NCBI GenBank assembly: GCA_035626155.1
Contig: DASPOF010000056.1
Span: 1-8,535 of the forward strand
Direction: 5' to 3'
Source of the DNA: DASPOF01 sp035626155
GTDB lineage: Bacteria; Desulfobacterota; Binatia; Binatales; Binataceae
DNA length: 8,535 nucleotides
Shown here: positions 1 through 5,364 of the stretch, in pieces
Position numbering within the stretch: position 1 is the stretch's first letter
Layout: every line of letters begins with the position of its first letter
The notes under the pieces: model-generated
Seen by the model: the letters and a program-made list of their open reading frames with translations, nothing else
The model's database searches: none
What the model was told of the DNA's origin: nothing
Program-made: the position numbers and the translations under genes

Positions 1-1165
1 ATTGCCCGTAACTGACGCTGATAGCATCCGGCGGGGGACTCAAGGCGCCGTTGACCACGTTATAGATCGCAACGAAAACACCGGAAGCGATCGTCGAACC
101 AAAAGTTCCGGTCGAAACGTCCGCGCACGAGGCCATCACAATGGTCGCGTTAGGCGCCGCCGCGCTGGACCATTCCGCGTCCAGGATCGCTTCGCCCTCG
201 GCACCCGTAACACCCGGATCGGTACAGGGCGTACCGCCGGCAGGCGGCGGCGGTTGGAACTCGCGGAAGCGCCCGCTCGGGTAGGGGGTGGAAAGGCCGA
301 ACGTGCTGCGGAAGGTGTCCCAGTCTCCGGAACAGCTTCCCGTCGCGAGGCCCGTACAACAGGCATTTGGAGTTCCGGCGGCTGTACAAATCGCATTCCC
401 GGGCGCATAGACGTCGCTGTCCTCGGCCACCACGATCGTCTGGCCCTGGCCGGAATAACCTGCCGAGAAGACCGGATTCAAATTGTAGATAGTGGCGAGG
501 TCGGCCGGTACGAGAGCGTAGGTGCCGCCGCCAATCGTATATTCAGTCGACTTGTGGAGCACCGGGTGCGGACGGAAGTCGTGGAGGGCCACCACGCCGA
601 CAACCGCCGGTGCGAGCGCGGCGGGAATTTGGGGGTCGCTCATGTTGGCGATGTGCTTCTCGCCGTTCGCATCGAGCCAGTGAATCTCGGTGTGGAATGC
701 CTCGCGCACCTGCCCCGCCGTCCCCGAAAAGTCAATCACCATCCCGTTGGGATAGACCGCGTTGACCGTGAACCCGTGCGATTTGAGCCAGCCCTTGATA
801 GCGGCCATGTCCGCCTGCGCCAGGCCGTAGCGATCTCCGATCTCCGTCGGGCTCAGCCAGTGATGGTAGTTCGGCGACTTGGGGTCGGTGAGTTCATCGA
901 TGAACTTTTCGATCGCGTGCTCGCGTTCGGGAGAACGCCGCAACTGCAGCCACATGTGGTCCATCCGGAAGGCGTCGTCGACCGGACCGCGATCGTTGCG
1001 CGCGTTCGCTTCCGGACGCGTGTTGCCCCCGAGCGTGACCAGGTTGCTGTCGTCAATTGCCTGGGTGATGACCGCAGCCGGCTGGGCAGTGTCCTGCGCG
1101 AAACCGACGGCCATCGAGAGGCCAAGCACCACGCCGGCGATCACGGCAGTCTTTGCAATGTTCAT
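1..1165 (-). CDS. Secreted sedolisin (S53) protease with pro-kumamolisin propeptide, N-terminal part, runs off the left edge
   Basis: An uninterrupted minus-strand frame of 388 codons enters from the left edge. Residues 1-23 are a hydrophobic signal peptide (MNIAKTAVIAGVVLGLSMAV, then GFA|QD as likely cleavage site). Residues about 55-215 match the pro-kumamolisin activation domain: FIDELTDPKSPNYHHWLSP, then the G.. VIDFSGTAGQVREAFHTEIH region. The mature S53 domain follows, with the catalytic Glu/Asp pair in the ExxxD motif E325-AIL-D329. The oxyanion Asp and catalytic Ser of the SGTS region would lie beyond the window. Known of the family: serine-carboxyl endopeptidases, usually acid-active, exported and activated by propeptide removal. 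The ATG at 1165 is preceded by GGAGG at suitable distance, which decides the start. Odd: a Cys-rich insertion (C260, C269, C270, C278) and a Pro/Gly-rich insertion (about 297-321) sit before the catalytic motif. Confidence 0.93.
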   Translation of the reverse strand, partial: MNIAKTAVIAGVVLGLSMAVGFAQDTAQPAAVITQAIDDSNLVTLGGNTRPEANARNDRGPVDDAFRMDHMWLQLRRSPEREHAIEKFIDELTDPKSPNYHHWLSPTEIGDRYGLAQADMAAIKGWLKSHGFTVNAVYPNGMVIDFSGTAGQVREAFHTEIHWLDANGEKHIANMSDPQIPAALAPAVVGVVALHDFRPHPVLHKSTEYTIGGGTYALVPADLATIYNLNPVFSAGYSGQGQTIVVAEDSDVYAPGNAICTAAGTPNACCTGLATGSCSGDWDTFRSTFGLSTPYPSGRFREFQPPPPAGGTPCTDPGVTGAEGEAILDAEWSSAAAPNATIVMASCADVSTGTFGSTIASGVFVAIYNVVNGALSPPPDAISVSYGQ

Positions 1166-1323
1166 CGCGATCCCCCTCCCAGCCGCGAGCATCTACGCGG
1201 CCTGGCCGTGGAACGAAATTCCGCGGCCCTTGAGCCAGAGCAAGTCGCGGGCCGCCCCCCTCGCCCGACTCGCTGCCGGTTCCTGGCTCATCGTCCGGTT
1301 GGCATCCGACTGACGCCTCGATG
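1166..1323 (-). other. Long 5' leader of the protease gene with a stem-loop
   Basis: The stretch between the predicted promoter and the protease start contains no credible gene. It holds a stem-loop at 1204-1228: arms GGCCGTGGAA and TTCCGCGGCC (10 bases, one mismatch) around a five-base loop, ending 38 bases before the start codon. The ribosome binding site GGAGG lies just upstream of 1165. I recognise no known riboswitch fold. The rest of the intergenic region, 1353-1511, shows nothing I can name; no clear terminator follows the phosphatidyltransferase gene there. Confidence 0.35.
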
Positions 1324-1352
1324 ATTATGCGCGAGACCAACGCCGTAGGCAA
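1324..1352 (-). promoter_or_regulatory. Predicted sigma70-type promoter of the S53 protease gene
   Basis: On the minus strand a -35 box TTGCCT (1347-1352) and a -10 box CATAAT (1324-1329) are separated by exactly 17 bases. Transcription would begin near 1317 and leave a leader of about 150 bases before the protease ATG at 1165. The match is by eye; no transcript data. Confidence 0.45.
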
Positions 1353-1511
1353 ATCGCAAACTCTTATGTTGCCCGGATGCGTCAGTTTATGGGATTGCGC
1401 CGAGAGTAACACAGCGTTACGCGATTTGACACATCGTATGACACGACTGTTGCGGATCTGAACCTTCGATCCCGATGCGCTTTTTTCTTCGCGCGCGTCG
1501 CGCGCAGCCTG

Positions 1512-2177
1512 TCACCGGCTTGACTGGGAACCTGCACGCGCCGCTCCCTGTGATGACCGCCAATAACCAATCGCTCGCTCGGCGATTCCGCCGAGGTAGA
1601 ACAGGGCGATCGCCGGCGCAATCGCGCGGATTGCGACAGGCGGAAATGAGTCCGGCGGCGCGAATGCCAGCGTGAGCACGAGCGCGTAGTTGATTATCCC
1701 GCCCCAATGGCCGAGCCGGCTCCGGATCGGGCCAGCCGCGCGCTTCAAGATGAGAGAGTCGGCCGCATACTGCGCGAACGCCAGCGCGATCAGCGCGGGA
1801 ATGTAGACCGGCAGCGCGCCGCTTGCCGCCGCACATCCGAGCGCCGCCAGAACGAAGGTCACGTCCGCGACCGAATCGAGCCATTGGCCCGCACCGCCGG
1901 CGATCGCGAGCCGCCGCGCAAGCCGCCCGTCGATGAAATCGCTTGCGGCGGCCACCGCCGCGATTGCGGCTAGGGCCGGCCGCCGCGCGTGGCCTGAAAA
2001 ATAAAGCGCGACCCACGCCGATGCGAGTACGAACCTGAGCGCGCTGAGCGCATTCGCGCTTTGCGCAGCGAACGTCGAGAGAGCGCGCGGCGGACCGTCG
2101 CGCGGGGCTGCGGATTGCTCTAGAATTTCTCTCTCATGCCCAATCAAGTTGCGCGGACGGTCCAGGTCGTGAGCCAC
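1512..2177 (-). CDS. CDP-alcohol phosphatidyltransferase family membrane protein
   Basis: This integral inner-membrane enzyme family swaps CMP on a CDP-alcohol (CDP-diacylglycerol or similar) for a second alcohol, as in phospholipid synthesis. The full family signature DxxDGxxAR-x8-GxxxDxxxD is present: D80-FI-D83-G84-RL-A87-R88, then G97, D101 and D105, numbering from the GTG at 2177. Several hydrophobic segments surround it (about 45-60, 66-80, 107-145, 160-173, 183-198). About 221 residues is a usual length. The substrate alcohol cannot be read from the sequence. The start is uncertain: GTG 2177 and TTG 2147 are the in-frame choices, and no ATG exists before the conserved core. Either choice makes its 5' end overlap the divergent DHH gene. 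Its 3' end lies 346 bases from the protease start, so the two may be transcribed separately. Confidence 0.85.
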   Translation of the reverse strand: MAHDLDRPRNLIGHEREILEQSAAPRDGPPRALSTFAAQSANALSALRFVLASAWVALYFSGHARRPALAAIAAVAAASDFIDGRLARRLAIAGGAGQWLDSVADVTFVLAALGCAAASGALPVYIPALIALAFAQYAADSLILKRAAGPIRSRLGHWGGIINYALVLTLAFAPPDSFPPVAIRAIAPAIALFYLGGIAERAIGYWRSSQGAARAGSQSSR

Positions 2178-3113
2178 GGCCCGTCATGCCTCGATGGCGT
2201 GATGGCGGCGGCGGTGGTTGCGCGGTTCTACGAGGGCGATCGCGTGATCCCGACGCTGGCCGGCAACGCCGACGCCGATCGCGCGATCCAGGCGCTCGAG
2301 TTGCGCTCGCGCGACGGCGCCGACGAAATCTGGATCACCGACCTCTCGTGGACATCGCGGGAGACCGCCGGCCATCTGACCGATCTCGCGCGGCGCGGCG
2401 CAGGCATCTACTGGATCGATCACCATCGAACCGCAGTTTCCCGCGCAGACGCGCCGGAGTTCAAGGTGCCGTTTGCAGGCGTGGTGCTGTCGGAGCGCTT
2501 CTCGGCGGCGCGGCTCACGTTTAATTTCCTCAAGCGGATGGGGCGCAAGACGCTTTCCGCCAAACGGCGCGAGGCGTTCGACAGGTTCTTCCCGTTCGCC
2601 GCAATCGCCGACGACCACGACCGCTGGATCCACAAAATCCCCGAGTCGTCCGATTGGGCGCTCGCCGTTCAGACGCTCGGCGGGATGGCGTCGTATCGGG
2701 AGATACTCAAGCTCGATGAGCCCCGGATGTCGCGCAAGCTGCTGGCCGCGCTCGCGACGGGACAGGACGGATTGCGCCGGAGCCTCGAGCTTGCCCACGC
2801 CACGATCGTCGATCGCATCCTCAACAACGGAATCAAAGTCCGCACGGCGAGCTGCTTCGGCTACAGCAGCGAAGTCGCCGCGCATCTTTACGCGGATGAG
2901 CATCGCACCGTCGTCGCGCTGTTCGATTTGCGAAGCCAGGGCGTAAGCCTGCGCCGCAGCGCCGACTGCGACATCGACCTGTCGCGGCTGGCCGAGGGCT
3001 TCGGCGGCGGCGGCCATGCGGCCGCATCGGGATTCTCCGTCGCGGACCTGCGCCGGCTCCCGTCCGAGCGCCTTGCGGAGATGGTCGGCGACCGCCTCGA
3101 AGGCCGCAGCTAA
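2136..3113 (+). CDS. DHH-family phosphoesterase with C-terminal DHHA1 domain
   Basis: A 325-residue soluble protein with the complete DHH/DHHA1 layout. Motif I is the variant H14-GPS-C-L-D20-G; motif II is ITD69; motif III is the name-giving D95-H96-H97; motif IV is D159-D-H-D162. The C-terminal DHHA1 domain carries the glycine-rich nucleotide-binding loop GFGGGGHAAASG (288-299). Known of the family: metal-dependent phosphoesterases that degrade short oligonucleotides, pAp or cyclic dinucleotides (NrnA, GdpP, RecJ relatives). Which substrate applies here is not clear; the HxxxCxDG form of motif I belongs to a less studied branch. The ATG at 2136 has no clear ribosome binding site; a TAGAAT -10-like box at 2121-2126 would place transcription start almost at the ATG, so translation could be near leaderless. 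GTG 2169 is the alternative start. It heads a co-directional four-gene run. Confidence 0.88.
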   Translation: MPNQVARTVQVVSHGPSCLDGVMAAAVVARFYEGDRVIPTLAGNADADRAIQALELRSRDGADEIWITDLSWTSRETAGHLTDLARRGAGIYWIDHHRTAVSRADAPEFKVPFAGVVLSERFSAARLTFNFLKRMGRKTLSAKRREAFDRFFPFAAIADDHDRWIHKIPESSDWALAVQTLGGMASYREILKLDEPRMSRKLLAALATGQDGLRRSLELAHATIVDRILNNGIKVRTASCFGYSSEVAAHLYADEHRTVVALFDLRSQGVSLRRSADCDIDLSRLAEGFGGGGHAAASGFSVADLRRLPSERLAEMVGDRLEGRS

Positions 3114-3194
3114 CCAGATAGCATCGAATAGATCACGTCCGAGTTGACCGGCGCCTTCATTCATCCCGCGCAGGTCTGATAATCTCGGCGCGAC

Positions 3195-3219
3195 ACGCGC
3201 GCGGGCATCCCGCCCGCGT
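3195..3219. repeat. Strong GC-rich inverted repeat between the DHH and TauE/SafE genes
   Basis: Arms ACGCGCGCGGG (3195-3205) and CCCGCCCGCGT (3209-3219) pair over 11 bases with one mismatch around the loop CAT. No T-run follows on the plus strand, so it is not a canonical intrinsic terminator. It ends seven bases before the ATG at 3227 and could affect mRNA stability or ribosome access, or be one copy of a dispersed palindromic repeat. Confidence 0.6.
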
Positions 3220-3226
3220 CCCACTC

Positions 3227-3601
3227 ATGCACGGACCCAAAATGACGGAAATAGCAATCGTTCTCGCAATCGGATTGGCCGGCGGAATCCTCGGCGGCTT
3301 CTTCGGCGTCGGCGGAGGCGTGTTGATCGTCCCCGCGCTCGTGCTGTTGCTCGCGATGCCGCAGCATACCGCGGTCGGGACGTCGCTCGGCGCGCTGCTC
3401 CCGCCCGTGGGCCTTCTCGGCGCCTGGGAGTATTACAAGCACGGCGAGCTGAACGTCACCTATGCGCTCCTGCTCGGAATCGGCCTGCTGATAGGGGCGT
3501 ACTTCAGCGCGAAGATCGCGGTTCAGATATCCGGGCTCGCGCTGCGGCGCGCGTTCGCGATCTTCATGATAATCGTGTCGGTGCGGATGCTGATGAAGTG
3601 A
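3227..3601 (+). CDS. TauE/SafE family membrane protein, half-size
   Basis: A 124-residue, very hydrophobic protein carrying the family hallmark GGILGGFFGVGGGVLIVPAL (19-38) followed by the conserved T..GTSLGA stretch (47-56). There are about four membrane segments (8-28, 31-43, 49-67, 78-98, 106-123; the first two are close). Full TauE/SafE permeases are about 250 residues with two such repeats; this is a single repeat, so a working transporter would need a dimer. The family exports sulfite, sulfoacetate and similar organic anions, but substrates of single-repeat members are largely unknown. ATG 3227 and ATG 3242 are both possible starts; the latter has a weak GGAC upstream and gives 119 residues. 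The next gene begins within 50 bases, suggesting one transcript. Confidence 0.88.
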   Translation: MHGPKMTEIAIVLAIGLAGGILGGFFGVGGGVLIVPALVLLLAMPQHTAVGTSLGALLPPVGLLGAWEYYKHGELNVTYALLLGIGLLIGAYFSAKIAVQISGLALRRAFAIFMIIVSVRMLMK

Positions 3602-3644
3602 GGCGGGCGAGCGCTTGACGGCGCCCGGGGACGATCACTCGGCG

Positions 3645-3953
3645 ATGCTGACGGAGCGGCAGCGCGCGATCCTCCATCGAATCCATCGGTTGCATCAGTG
3701 TTTCTGGTTTTTTGCCGCCGCGGCGATAGTCGCCCCGCTGGTGGTCGCGGAAATATGGCCCGCCCCGGCCGCATCGAGCGTGATGGTCGCGATGGTGCTC
3801 GCGGCGATCGTGTGCGCGGGGACAGCATCGTTCACGATCTGCCCGCGATGCCAGCACTTGTTCCATTCGTTCGGCACCTTCATCGGCGACCGATGCCAGG
3901 TTTGCGCTCTGAGCTGCCGCAATCCTGACGATAGTCCCGATTGGTCCGGCTGA
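3645..3953 (+). CDS. Small two-helix membrane protein with C-terminal zinc ribbon
   Basis: A 102-residue protein of unknown function. Residues 1-18 are charged and His-rich (RIHRLHQ). Two membrane helices follow (about 19-36 and 44-63). A C-terminal treble-clef or zinc-ribbon-like unit has C66-PR-C69 and C84-QV-C87, with H71, H74 and C91 nearby as possible extra ligands. The two CxxC pairs, 14 residues apart, are the normal zinc-ribbon spacing. The N-terminus should lie inside the cell, and with two helices the ribbon also faces the cytoplasm. Start: ATG 3645 was chosen; an in-frame TTG at 3615 would add ten residues and bring it to 13 bases from the preceding stop. I recognise no named family. 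Its position between a transporter-like gene and a ferritin-like gene suggests co-transcription and perhaps a metal-linked role, which is inference. Confidence 0.72.
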   Translation: MLTERQRAILHRIHRLHQCFWFFAAAAIVAPLVVAEIWPAPAASSVMVAMVLAAIVCAGTASFTICPRCQHLFHSFGTFIGDRCQVCALSCRNPDDSPDWSG

Positions 3954-4012
3954 CTGATGGTGCTCGCGCGGTCGGCTTGCGCCAATGTGGTTGGCCCACT
4001 AAATTCCCCGCG

Positions 4013-4438
4013 GTGGACAAGCGTCTCGAGGAGAAGCTGAACCTGTTGCTCGAATCGGAGCGTGCCGGCGTTGTCGCGCTGGAGGAACTCGCGCGCGACG
4101 TAGAGCAGGAACAGCTCAGGCGCTTCCTTCTCGCCTCGCGCGATCACGAGAAGCGCAACGCCGAGGAACTCGCGGCGATGATCCGCGCGGCGGGCGGCAC
4201 GCCGTCGGATCAGACCGGACCGTTTGCGGGAAAGGTCGCGGCGCTCGATGCGATCCGCGACCGGCTCAACCTGATGTCGCGCGGGCAGGAATGGGTTGCG
4301 CGCAAGACCGAGGAGGCGCTCGCGATCGCGCCGCCGACCGGCGCGATCCATGATTACTTGCAGGCGATGGCGAATCGGCATCGCGCCGAAGTCGAATGGG
4401 GCCGCGCCGAAGTGATCAGGTTGATGAACACCCCGTAA
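4013..4438 (+). CDS. Ferritin-like four-helix protein, resembles the DUF6306 family
   Basis: A 141-residue soluble helical protein. Conserved-looking elements are the first helix with E14-S-E16-RAG, the D44-H45-E46 cluster in helix two, the loop GGTPSDQTGPFAGK (61-74), and RLNLMSRGQEWVARK (84-98). The last of these is what I recall as characteristic of DUF6306, a ferritin-like family of unknown function. Candidate metal ligands are E16, E24, H45, E46, H113, H123 and E126; whether a di-metal site is complete cannot be told by eye. The GTG at 4013 directly precedes the conserved part. In-frame TTG codons at 3977 and 3941 would add 12 or 24 residues of low-quality sequence and are less likely, though no start has a good ribosome binding site. 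It is the last gene of the plus-strand run and lies 172 bases before a tRNA gene. Confidence 0.75.
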   Translation: MDKRLEEKLNLLLESERAGVVALEELARDVEQEQLRRFLLASRDHEKRNAEELAAMIRAAGGTPSDQTGPFAGKVAALDAIRDRLNLMSRGQEWVARKTEEALAIAPPTGAIHDYLQAMANRHRAEVEWGRAEVIRLMNTP

Positions 4439-4567
4439 TCACGCCGCCACGACTGCCACTTTCAACGAGATAAAGGCCGAGCGCGAAGCGCGGTCCGATC
4501 GTCCGGAAGCGGGCGCATCGGCACGAACGGGATGCCGTCAGGGACGCGCCCGCGCTGGATTATGCCC

Positions 4568-4596
4568 TTGCGGCGCAATCGAGCGGGCGCGATAAT
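4568..4596 (+). promoter_or_regulatory. Promoter of the tRNA-Val gene
   Basis: A -35 box TTGCGG (4568-4573) and a -10 box GATAAT (4591-4596) are separated by 17 bases. The -10 ends 13 bases before the first base of the mature tRNA, giving a leader of about seven bases. A 7-base inverted repeat, GGATTAT (4557-4563) and ATAATCC (4592-4598), brackets it. The rest of 4439-4567 shows no gene. Confidence 0.65.
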
Positions 4597-4609
4597 CCGT
4601 CTTCCCGGT

Positions 4610-4687
4610 GGACGCATAGCTCAGCCCGGTTAGAGCGCTTGCCTCACATGCAAGAGGTCCCTGGTTCGAGTCCAGGTGCGTCCACCA
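4610..4687 (+). tRNA. tRNA-Val with anticodon CAC, CCA end encoded
   Basis: The cloverleaf is complete. The acceptor stem GGACGCA (4610-4616) pairs with TGCGTCC (4677-4683), followed by discriminator A and an encoded CCA (4685-4687). The D arm contains AGCTCAGCCCGGTTAGAGC. The anticodon stem CTTGC/GCAAG encloses the loop CTCACAT with anticodon CAC, which reads valine GTG codons. The T arm is CCTGG TTCGAGT CCAGG. It has its own promoter immediately upstream. Its 3' side is flanked by DNA of different character, as often seen at integration sites. Confidence 0.97.
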
Positions 4688-5136
4688 AATTTCCTCTCAG
4701 CAATTCAAGCCTTTTCCCGTCTTCAATTCAAAACGGGGCGTTCTTCCTGCTCCGAGAAATTTAAGTGGCGCAGAAGGAGTTCTGCGCCCGCTTAAGCTAT
4801 GCCACGGTGCGGTCGCGGGAGCGATGCCTCTTTCGCTGTGCGCGACGGAGTGCGGGCGTGGAGTTAGCGCTCTGTATGATCGCGTGCCGATCCCCGATAT
4901 GCACGTCGAAATCTTCTGGAAATCCCCGCTCTCGCCTGCGCCGCGTTCGAACGTATTTCCTCGCGTTGCCGCCGCGCGTCGAGCACTAGATGGCTCGGTT
5001 CTTTGCGGGAATGGCTGGTGTCGAGGAGTAGTGAGGCAAGCCGCGCTACCCTAACTGAGCGCGTGGCCCGACCAGTTGCGGGTGAGCCAGGTTATGATGG
5101 CCGGGGGCTGCTGTTTCATACAGTGATGCGGGTGCC
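4688..5136. other. Mostly non-coding stretch between tRNA-Val and the small-protein gene
   Basis: No convincing gene is present. Open frames on the plus strand (for example 4765-4989) lack ribosome binding sites and are rich in Arg and Ser, as random frames in GC-rich DNA are. The first 75 bases after the tRNA are AT-richer than anything nearby. Besides the stem-loop at 4761-4795, the only item noted is a 22-codon minus-strand frame at 5051-5119, described under findings as a possible gene relic. Confidence 0.5.
4761..4795. terminator. Long stem-loop between tRNA-Val and the convergent phosphoesterase operon, possible two-way terminator
   Basis: Arms TTAAGTGGCGCAGAA (4761-4775) and TTCTGCGCCCGCTTAA (4780-4795) pair around a GGAG loop: nine perfect inner pairs, five perfect outer TTAAG/CTTAA pairs, and one mismatched/bulged spot between. 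It lies between convergent transcription units. Neither side is followed by a clean T-run (the minus strand reads on as ATTTCTC), so termination is plausible but unproven. A weaker stem, CCCGT/ACGGG (4716-4737), precedes it. Confidence 0.4.
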
Positions 5137-5358
5137 TTAGGAGTTGGAATCTTCGTGGGCGGAGCACTCGGCCGAAGCCCGACCGGGGGCATCAATCACG
5201 ACCGTGCCTGGAGCAGCGGCGATCGGCAGTCCCAGAAGTTGCTCCGCTGGAGCGGCGGTCAGCACTGCCGGACGTCTCACCGCTGCAGCCACTGCGGCGG
5301 CCGCGGCACTTCCGCTAATCAGCCGATCTATCACGATAGGCGGCAATCTTACTGACAT
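5137..5358 (-). CDS. Small Ala-rich protein of unknown function, coupled to the metallophosphoesterase
   Basis: A 73-residue frame starting at ATG 5358, six bases after the TAG stop (5365-5367) of the upstream phosphoesterase gene. The sequence AGGAG overlaps that stop and lies only three bases from the ATG: short, but consistent with translational coupling. The protein has a basic start (MSVRLPPIVIDRLISG), a run of Ala and Val (residues about 17-27) that is weakly membrane-like, a middle with AAPAEQLLGLPIAAAPGTVV, and an acidic, His-containing tail. I recognise no family. The coupling supports a real gene made in fixed ratio with its neighbour. Against it: the composition is what a chance frame in GC-rich DNA can give, and opposite-strand frames of similar length exist here. 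Confidence 0.5.
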   Translation of the reverse strand: MSVRLPPIVIDRLISGSAAAAAVAAAVRRPAVLTAAPAEQLLGLPIAAAPGTVVIDAPGRASAECSAHEDSNS

Positions 5359-5364
5359 GAACTC

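Noticed and set aside
2..1324. Plus-strand open frame of 440 codons
   Set aside because: It is opposite the sedolisin gene, is loaded with Arg, shows no recognisable domain, and has no ribosome binding site; the minus strand gives a clear family match from signal peptide to catalytic motif.
1417..2016. Second minus-strand frame of 199 codons across the phosphatidyltransferase
   Set aside because: The other minus frame holds the complete CDP-alcohol signature; this one is an Arg-rich shadow.
2184..3224. Minus-strand open frame of 346 codons
   Set aside because: It mirrors the DHH phosphoesterase gene. The Arg/Ala-rich translation has no motif, and the plus strand has all DHH and DHHA1 motifs.
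3695..4381. Minus-strand open frame of 228 codons
   Set aside because: It lies opposite the zinc-ribbon and ferritin-like genes, crosses the gap between them, and lacks any motif.
4765..5054. Small plus-strand frames after the tRNA
   Set aside because: No binding site, and the Arg/Ser/Cys-rich composition is typical of chance frames; the first would start inside the long stem-loop.
5155..5355. Plus-strand frame starting at GTG with AGGAG upstream
   Set aside because: The apparent binding site is one arm of the inverted repeat; the frame is opposite the coupled 73-codon gene, and its translation is Ser/His/Gly-rich without any likeness. It cannot be fully excluded.
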